DNA from: Spirochaetia bacterium
GTDB lineage: Bacteria; Spirochaetota; Spirochaetia; Treponematales; Treponemataceae
Length of the DNA stretch: 64,000 nt
Direction: 5' to 3'
Assembly: GCA_900769985.1 (NCBI GenBank)
Contig: CAAGIS010000067.1
Location: forward strand, 22,624-86,623
Part shown: positions 1 through 8,479 of the stretch, piece by piece
Position numbering within the stretch: the stretch's first letter is position 1
Layout: each line of letters begins with the position of its first letter
Notes under the pieces: model-generated
Databases searched by the model: none
Seen by the model: only the letters and a program-made list of their open reading frames with translations
What the model was told of the DNA's origin: nothing
Translations under genes and position numbers: made by a program

Positions 1-1979
1 TCCTGCTTCTTTTTTAAATCGTTTTGCTTGCCAGATACTTTGCTGTTGCAGTCATCAATCTGCTTGTAAAGTTCATTCTGCCTGTCGACAGTTTCTGTAC
101 CGCGCCGTTCGATTTCTGCAAGGTCTTCCTGTATTGATTCGAGTTGTTCCTGCGTGTCTTCCATTCTGCAGGATTCAGAATAAATTTCTTCATCATTCGT
201 TTTTAAATTTATTTCTTCTGAACGTACGGAGCGCTGAAGCATTGCAATTTTTTCTTCTATTGATTTTAACTGTTCTCCCATTGCAGCTTCGTTCTGTTTG
301 AGTTTTGAAAGAGTATCTTTGTATTCGTCAATTTTCATAGAAAGATTTACGTTACTTGCATTTAAATCTTTTATGATTTGATTTATTTCGGCAATGAGCT
401 TAATGTTGTCCGCAATTTTTGAATCGATTTCGCGTTTTTTTGTAATGATTCCTTCCGGTGCTAAAAATTCACTGATAAATGCCGGAGAAGAATTTATATA
501 CTCAGAAAGTGCAGCCTGCAAATCGTCAATCATTTTGCGTGCTTCATCAAATGCTTCTGCTGCTTCAAGAGAAAGTTTCTGACCGTCTTCTGCAGAACGA
601 CAGCCTGTTTTTGAAGCATCGCTGAAAATATTTTTGCGGCCTTCTGTAAATACCCTGAGTTTTCCGATTATTTCTTCAAGTTTTGTTTTTGCAAGATTCA
701 TCGCGCCTTCTGAATATCCTGCATCTTTTAATTTTGCATCGAGCATTGTTACGATGTCTTCTGTAATTGCAGTCAGTTCTTTCTGAAGATTTGCTCTCTG
801 GGCATCGAGTTCTTCAATCTGCTTTCGTTTTTCAGCGGCATGCGTTTCGTTTTCAGTAATCTGGCTTCCGGCGGCATCTATGTTCTGGCGGAATGATTCG
901 ATGTTCTTTTTTATGTCTGCAAGGTATTTTGTTTTTTCGTGCAAGTTGCTTTGTGATTCGCCGACTTCATCGTTCAATTCATCGATTCTTGTCTGTATGT
1001 TTGTTTTTTTTGCCTCAAGCTGTGCAATTTTGTCTTTTATTTCTATGAGACGGCTGTTCTGCTGTTTTTGCAGTTCAAGTTTGCCGTTTTTCATGCTCTG
1101 AATTTCTGTAAGTTCATTCTGGCAGGTGTAAACCTGTTCCTGAAGGTTTTTTACAAAGTCTGTATTTTCCGTGAGTGAGTTCTGGATTTCTTCAATTTCC
1201 CTGCGGACATTGTTGCGTTTTTCTTCAACTTCTTTAATTGAATTTTCATTTCTTGCTTTTGTTTCTACAAAGCCTTTCAATTTTAAAAGCTGAATATCAA
1301 GCTGGAGATTGAAAATTTCTTCTTTTATTTTGCGGTATTTTATTGTCTTTTCTGACTGGACTTTTAGTGAGTCGTAGTTTCTCTTTATTTCTGCAAGCGA
1401 AATTTCAATTTGCTGAATGTTCTGACGCGTTTTGTCAAGTTCTCGTTCTGCTTCGGCACATTCTGCCTTGCTCCTGCTTATTCCGGCAGCTTCTTCAAAA
1501 AGGTATCTCCTGTCTTCCGGCTTGCTTGAAAGAATCTGGTCAATTTTTCCCTGTTCCATTACAGAATATGCTGCCTTGCCGACACCTGTGTCCATAAACA
1601 GTTTTCGGATTTCTGACGGACCTACCTGCCGTCCGTTAATAAAATACTGCGCTTCACCAGAGCGGTACAGGCGGCGTTTTATTTCGATTTCAGTATCTTC
1701 GAGCGGAAGAAGGCTGTTTTCATTCATTATTGTAAGTGCGACTTCGGCAACGTTGAGGGCAGGGCGGTTTGCTGTTCCTGCAAAAATGACGTCTTCCATT
1801 TTGTCGGCACGGAGATTTTTGCTTTTGTTTTCGGCAAGAACCCATTTCATCGCATCAACGACATTACTTTTTCCACAGCCGTTTGGACCGAGCAAAGCAG
1901 TAATTCCGCTTGAAAAATCTATGTGAGTTTTGTCAGCAAATGATTTAAATCCAAATATGTCAAGGCTTTTTAAAAACAC
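1..1979 (-). CDS. smc: Chromosome segregation protein SMC (3' end outside window)
   Basis: This is the N-terminal part (about 659 codons) of an SMC ATPase, which with ScpA/ScpB organises and segregates the chromosome. The protein begins VFLKSLDIFGFKSFADKT, the usual SMC opening, followed by the P-loop LLGPNGCGKSNVVDAMKWVL. The segment AEVALTIMNENSLLPLEDTE is typical of the head domain. After roughly residue 160 the sequence becomes a long charged, glutamine- and leucine-rich coiled coil that is still running at the window edge, so the hinge and C-terminal head are not visible. A GTG start at 1979 is chosen because GGTGG lies a few bases upstream and the family N-terminus follows at once. A good promoter lies upstream at 2019-2048. 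Identity is secure; only the far end is missing. Confidence 0.95.
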   Translation of the reverse strand, partial: MFLKSLDIFGFKSFADKTHIDFSSGITALLGPNGCGKSNVVDAMKWVLAENKSKNLRADKMEDVIFAGTANRPALNVAEVALTIMNENSLLPLEDTEIEIKRRLYRSGEAQYFINGRQVGPSEIRKLFMDTGVGKAAYSVMEQGKIDQILSSKPEDRRYLFEEAAGISRSKAECAEAERELDKTRQNIQQIEISLAEIKRNYDSLKVQSEKTIKYRKIKEEIFNLQLDIQLLKLKGFVETKARNENSIKEVEEKRNNVRREIEEIQNSLTENTDFVKNLQEQVYTCQNELTEIQSMKNGKLELQKQQNSRLIEIKDKIAQLEAKKTNIQTRIDELNDEVGESQSNLHEKTKYLADIKKNIESFRQNIDAAGSQITENETHAAEKRKQIEELDAQRANLQKELTAITEDIVTMLDAKLKDAGYSEGAMNLAKTKLEEIIGKLRVFTEGRKNIFSDASKTGCRSAEDGQKLSLEAAEAFDEARKMIDDLQAALSEYINSSPAFISEFLAPEGIITKKREIDSKIADNIKLIAEINQIIKDLNASNVNLSMKIDEYKDTLSKLKQNEAAMGEQLKSIEEKIAMLQRSVRSEEINLKTNDEEIYSESCRMEDTQEQLESIQEDLAEIERRGTETVDRQNELYKQIDDCNSKVSGKQNDLKKKQ

Positions 1980-2018
1980 AAAAAAACCACCTTTTTAAAT
2001 TAATGAATATTTCTTTTG

Positions 2019-2048
2019 ATTATAGCATATTTTTTATATTGAATTCAA
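2019..2048 (-). promoter_or_regulatory. Sigma70-type promoter for smc
   Basis: Reading leftward, TTGAAT (2048-2043) and TATAAT (2024-2019) are separated by 18 bp, with TGC just before the -10 (extended -10). The predicted start lies about 35 nt before the smc GTG, leaving room for its ribosome-binding site. Confidence 0.7.
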
Positions 2049-2066
2049 TGAAAAACACTGCATTGA

Positions 2067-3239
2067 TTAAGGAATATCGTCTCCCTGTACATCCTGCGGA
2101 TTTACAAGTTTTCCTTTATAAAGCATTTTAGGATGAACTGTAAGGGCAAATTTTTTTTCGAGGGATGCGTATTTTCTCATTTCGTATTCATCGCCGATTA
2201 CGACATTAATTCCTGTTTTTCCGGCACGTGCAGTTCTTCCTGCGCGGTGGACAAAAAAATCTTCGTTTGAAGGTAAGTCCATTTGAATGATGTGCGTTAT
2301 CCCTTGAATGTCAAGACCGCGGCTTGCCAAATCACTTGTTACAAGAAAACGGCATTTTCCGCTTTTGAATTTATCAATAGCGGCTTTTCGCATTTTTTTG
2401 TCTGATTTTGCGTGGAGTGACAGGCAGTCAATTTTTTTAAATTGAAGCTTAGCTGCGATATTTTCAACCTGATCTGCGCGGCTTGTAAAAATCAGCGCTT
2501 TTTCAGGATTTTCTGCAAGCAGAAAACTTTTTAACACAGAAATTTTGTCGCGTGCTTCTGCAAAAAGTGCATAGTGCGTAATTTTGTTTGACAATACGTT
2601 GTCTTTAGGTAAAATTATTTCCTGAATATTTGCGCGAAAGCCAGACAGAATTCTTTTTGCACTAATGCTTAAAGTTGCAGAGCAGGCAACAAACTGAATG
2701 TCGCAGGGAAGAAGCTGAATGAGTTTTCTTGTTTCTTCGATTATTTCGCTGCTGATAAGCCTGTCTGCTTCATCAAGGACAAGAGCCTTTATGTTTTGGG
2801 TTTTAAGTTTTTTTAAGTGAACTAATTCAAGGATTCTAGACGGATTGCCTGTAATGATATGAGGTTTTTCTTTTAGTGCTTCAATCTGGCGTTTAATCGG
2901 AGTTCCGCCTATAAAAAGGCTGCTTTTTAATTCTGTGATTAAGTTTGCAGTCGTTTTTATTTGGGAAGAAAGTTCGTAAGTTGGAGAAAGAATTATTATT
3001 TTGTCTTCCGGCAAAAGGTTGTTTTCAAGATTTTGGACTAGAGGCAAAAGATATGCGAGCGTTTTTCCAGTTCCTGTTTCTGATTCAAACATCATATTGC
3101 TTTTTTTTAAAATCAGTGGAATTGCTTTTTGCTGGATTTCTGTCGGAACTGTAATGTTCAGTTTATTTAATTTCTGAATAAATTTTTCATCAATACCTAA
3201 AGATAAAAAATCTGTAAATTCGTTTGTATTTTTGTTCAT
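2067..3239 (-). CDS. DEAD-box ATP-dependent RNA helicase
   Basis: A 390-residue superfamily 2 RNA helicase expected to remodel RNA duplexes in the cytoplasm. Visible motifs in order: the Q motif region (TVPTEIQQKAIPLILK), motif I SETGTGKT near residue 54, motif II VLDEADRL, motif III CSATL, motif V TSDLASRGLDIQG and motif VI HRAGRTARAG. It has only the two-domain helicase core and a very short tail, without the RNA-binding extensions of DeaD or RhlE, so the subfamily cannot be named. The ATG at 3239 has no Shine-Dalgarno; instead a TATAGT box ends 6 nt upstream, which suggests a leaderless message. It is divergent from the glycosyltransferase at 3290. Confidence 0.92.
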   Translation of the reverse strand: MNKNTNEFTDFLSLGIDEKFIQKLNKLNITVPTEIQQKAIPLILKKSNMMFESETGTGKTLAYLLPLVQNLENNLLPEDKIIILSPTYELSSQIKTTANLITELKSSLFIGGTPIKRQIEALKEKPHIITGNPSRILELVHLKKLKTQNIKALVLDEADRLISSEIIEETRKLIQLLPCDIQFVACSATLSISAKRILSGFRANIQEIILPKDNVLSNKITHYALFAEARDKISVLKSFLLAENPEKALIFTSRADQVENIAAKLQFKKIDCLSLHAKSDKKMRKAAIDKFKSGKCRFLVTSDLASRGLDIQGITHIIQMDLPSNEDFFVHRAGRTARAGKTGINVVIGDEYEMRKYASLEKKFALTVHPKMLYKGKLVNPQDVQGDDIP

Positions 3240-3245
3240 TTGTTT

Positions 3246-3278
3246 ACTATAGCATATAAAAAAAAACTATGCTATAAT
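3246..3278. promoter_or_regulatory. Symmetrical divergent promoter pair
   Basis: Two extended -10 elements face away from each other. TGCTATAGT on the minus strand has its -10 at 3251-3246, and TGCTATAAT on the plus strand has its -10 at 3273-3278. They form a 9-bp inverted repeat (TATAGCATA / TATGCTATA) around an A-rich centre. The minus -10 ends 6 nt before the helicase ATG; the plus -10 ends 11 nt before the glycosyltransferase ATG. Neither gene has a Shine-Dalgarno. Confidence 0.65.
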
Positions 3279-3289
3279 CCATTTCTATT

Positions 3290-4399
3290 ATGAAAATAGG
3301 AATAGACACTTTAGGTCTGGAACACGGACAGTCAGGACTAGGTTCATATTTGTTTTATCTGATGGAAAATCTTTCCCAGAATGACAGTATTGAATATGAA
3401 CTTTTCGGGCAGGAAGCAGACCGTTACACATATAAAGCAAAGTTTGACGTAAAATATTCAGCAGTGAACGTTTCGGATTCTGTTAATTCTCAGCAAAGAT
3501 GGCATCGCTGGCATCTTAACAAATTTGTCCGCTCGCAAAAATACGATGCTGTAATTTATTGTGCAGCTCCGAGAATGCTGCCTCGTAAATCAAGCGCAAA
3601 AGGAATTGCAATTGTAAATGACCTTGTTTCAGTTTTTCTGGAAAATAAAAAAGATAAATCATATAGTTCTTCAGGAATCAAAAACTTAAAGAAAATCGAC
3701 AAAATAATAGTTCCGAATGAATATGTAAAAAATGATTTGACAAATCTTGATATAGATGCCGGAAAAATTGTCATAATTCCAAACGGAATCGATCACGGAA
3801 TTTTTTATCAGTATAACTTGTCTGACAGTGAATTTGTTGACATAAAGCCGTTTGCAATAAAGCGGCCGTATATAATTTATCCGACAAGAATTTCAGATGC
3901 AGAAAAAAATCATATAAAACTCATAGAAGCGTTCAATATTTTTAAGAATAAAACAAAACTTCCGCATAGGCTTGTCCTTGCAGGAAGTCAAGATGATTAT
4001 GCAGAAAAAGTACAGAATGCAATCCTCGAGTCGCCTTTTGCAAGCGATATTTTTCTTACAGGCTTTTTTCCTCATAAAGAACTCGGACTTTTGTATTCTA
4101 ATGCAGATTCATGCGTTTTTCCGTCAAGCCATGAGGGAGTAGGGCTGCCTGTCCTTGAATGTATGGCATGCGGAATTCCTGTTGCATGCGCAGACAAAGG
4201 TGCACTGCCTGAAATTTCAGGCAAAAATGCAGTTCTTTTTGATCCGTCAGATGCAGATCAGATTGCAGCTGCATTAGAAGAAGTCGTTACGAATCAGAGT
4301 TTACGACAGAAACTCGTTCAGAACGGACTTGAGTGGTCTTCTTTGTTTACATGGAAAAACACGGCAGTAAAAATCGGGCAGCTGCTTTTGAGTCTGTAA
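3290..4399 (+). CDS. Glycosyltransferase family 4 (GT4)
   Basis: A 369-residue GT-B fold glycosyltransferase that transfers a sugar from a nucleotide-sugar donor onto an envelope glycan or lipid; the substrate cannot be read from sequence. The N-terminus MKIGIDTLGLEHGQSGLGSY gives the glycine-rich acceptor-side loop. The C-terminal half contains IIPNGIDHGIF, RISDAEKNHIKLIEAF and the GT4 signature FPSSHEGVGLPVLECMACG, with the E-x7-E donor-binding pair. No signal peptide or membrane segment is visible, so it is cytoplasmic or membrane-peripheral. It stands alone rather than in a polysaccharide cluster. The ATG at 3290 follows a -10 box by 11 nt without a ribosome-binding site. It ends only 7 bp from the stop of the convergent clpX. 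Confidence 0.88.
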   Translation: MKIGIDTLGLEHGQSGLGSYLFYLMENLSQNDSIEYELFGQEADRYTYKAKFDVKYSAVNVSDSVNSQQRWHRWHLNKFVRSQKYDAVIYCAAPRMLPRKSSAKGIAIVNDLVSVFLENKKDKSYSSSGIKNLKKIDKIIVPNEYVKNDLTNLDIDAGKIVIIPNGIDHGIFYQYNLSDSEFVDIKPFAIKRPYIIYPTRISDAEKNHIKLIEAFNIFKNKTKLPHRLVLAGSQDDYAEKVQNAILESPFASDIFLTGFFPHKELGLLYSNADSCVFPSSHEGVGLPVLECMACGIPVACADKGALPEISGKNAVLFDPSDADQIAAALEEVVTNQSLRQKLVQNGLEWSSLFTWKNTAVKIGQLLLSL

Positions 4400-4406
4400 A
4401 CTTTTG

Positions 4407-5669
4407 TTATGCAGATTTTTCGATTAACAGTTCGCTTACGTCAGGAAGTTTTGTCTGATTTACGATTTCTTTTGTAATTACAAGTTTCTTCTTGCCTTTT
4501 ACGCTTGGAATTTCAAACATAATGTCAAGAAGCATTTTTTCTACAATCGAACGCAGTCCGCGTGCACCTGTTTTCTGCTTTATTGCAATGTCTGCAATTT
4601 CTGCGATTGCTTCGTCAGTAAACGACAAATCAACATTGTCCATTGCAAAGGAAGCCTGAAACTGTTTTGTAATTGCATTTTTTGGCTGTGTCAGAATCGA
4701 AATCAAGTCTTCTCTTGTAAGTTCCTTTAATGCAACAGAAATCGGCATACGTCCTATTAATTCCGGAATAAGTCCAAATTTTACAAGGTCGTCTGGTGTT
4801 ACCTGATTCAATAAATCAACGCGTTCCTGATCTGTCATTGCTATGCTTGAAGAACCGAAGCCCATTGAGTGTTCGTTTGTTCTCTGTTCGATGATTTTGT
4901 CAAGACCTACAAAAGCTCCGCCTAAAATAAACAGAATGTTCGTCGTGTCAATTTCGAGCATTTCCTGATTTGGATGTTTTCTTCCTCCCTGAGGTGGAAC
5001 GCTGGCTTTTGTTCCTTCAATTATTTTAAGCAGTGCCTGCTGAACACCTTCTCCCGAAACATCTCGTGTAATCGAAGTGTTTTCGCTTTTTCTGGCAATT
5101 TTATCTATTTCGTCTATAAAGATAATTCCTTTTTCTGCAGCTTTTATATTGCCGTTTGCTGCATTAATGAGTTTGAGCAGGACATTTTCTACGTCTTCTC
5201 CTACGTATCCTGCTTCAGTTAAAGTCGTAGCATCTGCAATTGCAAACGGAACTTTTAATTTCTGTGCAAGAGTTTTTGCAAGGAGCGTTTTTCCGCTTCC
5301 TGTTGGTCCTATTAAAAGTATGTTTGACTTTTCGATGAATACGTCATTTTTGTCAAATTTTTTAAGAGAAGACATTCTTTTGTAATGATTATAAACTGCA
5401 ACTGAAAGTGCTTTCTTTGCATAATCCTGCCCGATTACATACGAGTCAAGAAAATCTTTAAATTCTTTTGGAGAAGGAACTTCAGAAAGTTTTATAGAAA
5501 GTTCTTCTGTCGGCTGAGATTCAAAGACACCATGACAAATTTCAACACATTCATTGCAGATATAAACTGGAGCAATGCTTGAAGCAATCAATCTTCTGTT
5601 ATCGTCTTTTTTATTGCCTGCAGGAAGTCCGCAGAATGCACAATATTCCTGATTACCAAATTTTTTCAA
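4407..5669 (-). CDS. clpX: ATP-dependent protease ATPase subunit ClpX
   Basis: A 420-residue AAA+ unfoldase that feeds substrates to ClpP. The N-terminal zinc-binding domain has C10-x2-C13 and C38-x2-C41. Walker A is GPTGSGKT at residues 121-128 and Walker B is IIFIDEIDKIAR. The family block DVSGEGVQQALLKIIEGT and the sensor-2 region TGARGLRSIVEK are present. Length is normal. It lies 2 bp downstream of clpP in the same direction, so the two form an operon. Its stop is 7 bp from the end of the convergent glycosyltransferase, with no room for a separate terminator. Confidence 0.98.
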   Translation of the reverse strand: MKKFGNQEYCAFCGLPAGNKKDDNRRLIASSIAPVYICNECVEICHGVFESQPTEELSIKLSEVPSPKEFKDFLDSYVIGQDYAKKALSVAVYNHYKRMSSLKKFDKNDVFIEKSNILLIGPTGSGKTLLAKTLAQKLKVPFAIADATTLTEAGYVGEDVENVLLKLINAANGNIKAAEKGIIFIDEIDKIARKSENTSITRDVSGEGVQQALLKIIEGTKASVPPQGGRKHPNQEMLEIDTTNILFILGGAFVGLDKIIEQRTNEHSMGFGSSSIAMTDQERVDLLNQVTPDDLVKFGLIPELIGRMPISVALKELTREDLISILTQPKNAITKQFQASFAMDNVDLSFTDEAIAEIADIAIKQKTGARGLRSIVEKMLLDIMFEIPSVKGKKKLVITKEIVNQTKLPDVSELLIEKSA

Positions 5670-5671
5670 TT

Positions 5672-6271
5672 TTATTTTCTCCCTGTCATAACCTGATCTA
5701 CGATGCCATATTCCAAAGCATCCTGTGCAGACATAAAATAATCGCGCTCAATGTCATCTGCAATCTTGTCCTGAGGTTTTCCTGTGTCATTTGCAAGATA
5801 TTCAATAGAAAGTTTTTTGAGCCTTAAAATTTCTTTTGCCTGAATTGCGATGTCAGTTTCCTGTCCTTCCGTTCCACCTGACGGCTGATGAATCAAAACT
5901 CGTGCAGAAGGAAGAATAAAACGCTTGCCTTTAGTTCCACCTGCTAAAAGAACTGCTCCCATACTTGCCGCCTGCCCCATGCAGATAGTCTGAATCGGAC
6001 ACTTTACGTAGTGCATTGTATCGTAAATTGCAAGGCCTGCCGTTACAGAACCTCCAGGTGAATTGATGTACATGCTTATGTCTTTGTCAGGATTTTCAGA
6101 TTCCAAAAATAAAAGCTGCGCAATTACTAAATCGGCTGTAGCATCTGTTATTTTGCCGTCAACAAATATAATCCTGTCTTTCAAAAGTCTTGAATAAATG
6201 TCATAAGACCTTTCACCGTTCCCGCTTTTTTCGATAACATAAGGAACTAAATCATGCATCTGTTCATTCAT
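5672..6271 (-). CDS. clpP: ATP-dependent Clp protease proteolytic subunit ClpP
   Basis: A 199-residue serine peptidase forming the tetradecameric degradation chamber. The catalytic triad is visible as Ser103 (GQAASMGA), His128 (RVLIHQPSGG) and Asp177 (ERDYFM). The N-terminal MNEQMHDLVPYVIEKSGNGE is the usual short propeptide region. The ATG at 6271 is preceded by AAGGAAAAAT. It is first in the clpP-clpX operon, next to tig on the same strand; tig-clpP-clpX is a widely conserved gene order, though here a terminator separates tig from clpP. Confidence 0.98.
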   Translation of the reverse strand: MNEQMHDLVPYVIEKSGNGERSYDIYSRLLKDRIIFVDGKITDATADLVIAQLLFLESENPDKDISMYINSPGGSVTAGLAIYDTMHYVKCPIQTICMGQAASMGAVLLAGGTKGKRFILPSARVLIHQPSGGTEGQETDIAIQAKEILRLKKLSIEYLANDTGKPQDKIADDIERDYFMSAQDALEYGIVDQVMTGRK

Positions 6272-6310
6272 ATATTTTTCCTTGTTTAAGATATTTACTC
6301 ATATTTTAGC

Positions 6311-6339
6311 ATTATCTGCATCTTTATTGAATATAGCAA
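6311..6339 (-). promoter_or_regulatory. Promoter for clpP-clpX
   Basis: On the minus strand TTGCTA (6339-6334) and GATAAT (6316-6311) are separated by exactly 17 bp, about 40 bp before the clpP ATG. No CIRCE or other heat-shock operator is visible around it. Confidence 0.6.
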
Positions 6340-6386
6340 AAAACTTTAAAATCGTCTTTAAATTTGCAGTTTTTTCTAAAAAAAAA

Positions 6387-6420
6387 GGAATGTGCGGTAA
6401 AAAACGTACATTCCTTTTTT
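6387..6420 (-). terminator. Intrinsic terminator after tig (possibly bidirectional)
   Basis: A 10-bp stem (GGAATGTGCG at 6387-6396 with CGTACATTCC at 6405-6414, one G-T pair) is flanked by an A-tract on the left and six T on the right. Read leftward it ends tig transcription before the clpP promoter. Confidence 0.8.
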
Positions 6421-6447
6421 ACAGAAATAAAGGATAAAGGCTAAGTG

Positions 6448-7806
6448 CTATCTTTTGAACAAGTCTGCAAAAGGTGTTTTTTCGCCTTTTGAAACTTTTA
6501 CTTCTTTGTAAAGTTCATCATAAAGTTTCTGCTCTTTTGTATCATCAATTAAATATTCTTTTGCACGAGGATCTGAGTAGTGTTTTTTAACTTCTTCTAC
6601 TGTAATTCCACCGTCTTCTGCAATTTTTGAATATTCAGCTTCGATTTCTTCTGGAGTTACTGAAATGTTTCTGTCTTTCATGAGTGTTTCAACGATTATG
6701 CGGCTTTTAAGAAGCTTTTCACTGTCTGCAGCCCATTGAGATGTCATTCCTTCTTTTGTCTGACCTGAAGCTACAATCATTTTTTCAAGCTGTTCAGGTG
6801 TTGTCTGGAATTGCTGTGCCATCATGTTCCAACGGCCTTCGAGTTCAGCTTTAAGCATGCTTGCAGGAATTTCAAACTGATTTTTTTCTACAAGTTGAGA
6901 AAGCAGGTCATTGTTCTTGATTTCTTTAATGCGTCTGTTTGCAGCAACTTCCATCTGGCGTTTCAAATCAGTTTTTAAATCGTCGAGTGTCTTGTATTTT
7001 GAGTTGACGTCCTGTGCAAGGTCGTCATCAAGAGCAGGAAGATTTCTGATTTTGATTGCAGTAACAGTTACGCTGATTTTTTTAGTTTTTCCTGCGAGGT
7101 CTTTGTTTTCGTCATCGGCTTTATAAGTTTTTGTAATTTCTTTTGATTCATTTTTCTTGAGCCCGATGATTTCATCGTCGATTTTGTAAATATTTTCGCC
7201 TGTTCCGACTGTAAATACAAAACCTTCTCTTTTTGAGTCTTCAATAACGGCCCCGTTATCGTCAAGTTCGCAGTAATTGATTGTAACAATGTCGTCTTTT
7301 GCAACAGTTTCGCTGTCTTTTTTATCTGTTACAGTAGCATTGCGTTCCTGAATTGCTTTCAATTCTTCTGCAAGTTCTGCATCTCCGACAGTTACCTGAG
7401 GTTCTTTTACGTTTATGCCTGAAAAGTTTTTGATTTCAACTTTCGGCAGAACATCGTAAGTTACTGAATATGTCAGGTCTTTTGTAATGTCTAATTCAGG
7501 GAGCTTTTCAAGCTGTGGCTGTGCATAAGGAAGAGGGCGGTTATCTTTTTCGTTTTCATCAGAAAAAATTTCATTTAAAGAAGCATCGATAACTTCGCTT
7601 AATGTGTCAGCTTTAAGTGCATCTCCGTATTTTCGTTCAAGAACGCTTGCCGGAACATGACCTTTTCTAAAACCGGGGATTTGTGCGTTTTTTGTGTAGT
7701 TTGCAGTTACTTTTTTATAGCTTGCTTCAATTTCGCTTTTGTCAACTGTTACAGTAAGTTTTACTGCTGATTTTTCAAGCTTTTCGTAATTCTTTGATAA
7801 TTTCAC
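6448..7806 (-). CDS. tig: Trigger factor (ribosome-associated chaperone and PPIase)
   Basis: A ribosome-docked chaperone for nascent chains, 452 residues from the chosen start. The N-terminal domain has the ribosome-binding loop GFRKGHVPASVLE. The central FKBP-like PPIase domain is the stretch beginning DDIVTINYCELDDNGAVIED. The C-terminal arm domain is helical and charged. A GTG start at 7806 is preferred over a TTG seven codons earlier: AGAGGA lies 8 nt before the GTG, inside the longer form, and MKLSKNYEKLEKSAVKL matches the family N-terminus. It lies just downstream of the tRNA genes and their terminator. Confidence 0.95.
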   Translation of the reverse strand: MKLSKNYEKLEKSAVKLTVTVDKSEIEASYKKVTANYTKNAQIPGFRKGHVPASVLERKYGDALKADTLSEVIDASLNEIFSDENEKDNRPLPYAQPQLEKLPELDITKDLTYSVTYDVLPKVEIKNFSGINVKEPQVTVGDAELAEELKAIQERNATVTDKKDSETVAKDDIVTINYCELDDNGAVIEDSKREGFVFTVGTGENIYKIDDEIIGLKKNESKEITKTYKADDENKDLAGKTKKISVTVTAIKIRNLPALDDDLAQDVNSKYKTLDDLKTDLKRQMEVAANRRIKEIKNNDLLSQLVEKNQFEIPASMLKAELEGRWNMMAQQFQTTPEQLEKMIVASGQTKEGMTSQWAADSEKLLKSRIIVETLMKDRNISVTPEEIEAEYSKIAEDGGITVEEVKKHYSDPRAKEYLIDDTKEQKLYDELYKEVKVSKGEKTPFADLFKR

Positions 7807-7840
7807 GATAAGTATCCTCTTTTTCAAAAAAAATGAATAA

Positions 7841-7875
7841 AAAAAAAGCGATTCAGATTGCTCTAAAATCGCTTT
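7841..7875 (-). terminator. Intrinsic terminator of the tRNA cluster
   Basis: Reading leftward, AAAGCGATT (7875-7867) pairs with AATCGCTTT (7853-7845) around a 13-nt loop, followed by a run of T. It sits between the last tRNA and tig. Confidence 0.75.
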
Positions 7876-7882
7876 AGTTTAG

Positions 7883-7954
7883 AGCGGGAAACGGGAGTTG
7901 GACCCGCGACATCCACCTTGGCAAGGTGGCGCTCTACCACTGAGCTATTCCCGC
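7883..7954 (-). tRNA. tRNA-Gly (anticodon GCC)
   Basis: On the minus strand the 7-bp acceptor stem GCGGGAA/TTCCCGC, a D arm with TAGCTCAGTGGTAGAGC, the anticodon loop CTTGCCAAG and the T arm CGGGTCCAACTCCCG are all visible, with U as discriminator base. The 3' CCA is not encoded. It is identical to the copy 120 bp away at 8003-8074. Confidence 0.96.
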
Positions 7955-8002
7955 AAAATAATGAGTTTTGCGCTCTGAATGTAACGCAGGAAATCCTGCT
8001 AG

Positions 8003-8074
8003 AGCGGGAAACGGGAGTTGGACCCGCGACATCCACCTTGGCAAGGTGGCGCTCTACCACTGAGCTATTCCCGC
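8003..8074 (-). tRNA. tRNA-Gly (anticodon GCC), second copy
   Basis: Identical in every base to the tRNA at 7883-7954. The identity spans 74 bp (8001-8074 against 7881-7954) and stops at the tRNA ends, so the spacers differ. This is a tandem duplication or a pair kept identical by gene conversion. Confidence 0.96.
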
Positions 8075-8112
8075 GTATTATTTTACGTCAGTTTCATGCA
8101 AGGCTTGAACTT

Positions 8113-8192
8113 TGCGAGAGGAGGGACTTGAACCCTCAAGCCGAAGCACTAGATCCTAAGTCTAGCGTGTATGCCAATTTCACCACTCTCGC
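8113..8192 (-). tRNA. tRNA-Leu (anticodon UAG)
   Basis: The minus strand reads GCGAGAGTGGTGAAATTGG at the 5' end, an anticodon arm with loop CTTAGGA (anticodon TAG), a long variable arm (TGCTTCGGCT) as expected for a class II tRNA, the T arm GAGGGTTCAAGTCCCTC, and an acceptor match CTCTCGC with A as discriminator. CCA is not encoded. It is probably first in a Leu-Gly-Gly transcript. Confidence 0.95.
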
Positions 8193-8409
8193 TTATAATG
8201 CAAGTGTGCAAATCCAGATGCCCGGACCTCAGTTCTTCAGTCTGAAAAACAGACTGCATGAAACGTATGTAGTAAGAATATATCAAAATCCGCAAATAGT
8301 GTCTAGTGCTTTATAAAAAAAATCCGGCAATTTTTATTGTGGAGCTTTCCTCTGCTGAACTTAAAAAAAAAAAATTTTATTATGAATGACACGTTGTTTT
8401 TTTTTTGAT
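8193..8409. other. Non-coding spacer with one perfect hairpin
   Basis: No gene is seen here. A perfect 7-bp stem (CAGTCTG at 8238-8244, CAGACTG at 8250-8256, loop AAAAA) has no T-run and lies upstream of the tRNA genes. I could not place a convincing tRNA promoter. TTGATA near 8290 on the minus strand is a possible -35 but lacks a good -10. A long A-run occurs near 8365. Confidence 0.4.
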
Positions 8410-8438
8410 TTGCCATTCATTATATTGTATGCTAAAAT
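8410..8438 (+). promoter_or_regulatory. Promoter for the GH5 endoglucanase
   Basis: TTGCCA (8410-8415) and TAAAAT (8433-8438) are separated by 17 bp, about 40 bp before the ATG at 8480. Confidence 0.6.
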
Positions 8439-8479
8439 TAAAATGAGTTTTAAAACCTGTGTGTTTTGTGAGGAATTTT

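Noticed and set aside
1432..1926. Plus-strand open frames within smc
   Set aside because: They are antisense to a well-conserved SMC head domain and show no family match or start signals.
7807..7827. Upstream TTG as the trigger factor start
   Set aside because: It would place the AGAGGA ribosome-binding site inside the coding region; the GTG at 7806 gives the family N-terminus.
8190..8200. TTATAA directly before tRNA-Leu as its -10 box
   Set aside because: It abuts the tRNA 5' end, so transcription would start inside the tRNA.
7918..8316. Plus-strand open frame across the three tRNA genes
   Set aside because: It is antisense to tRNAs, with repeated peptide segments that come only from the duplicated tRNA-Gly.
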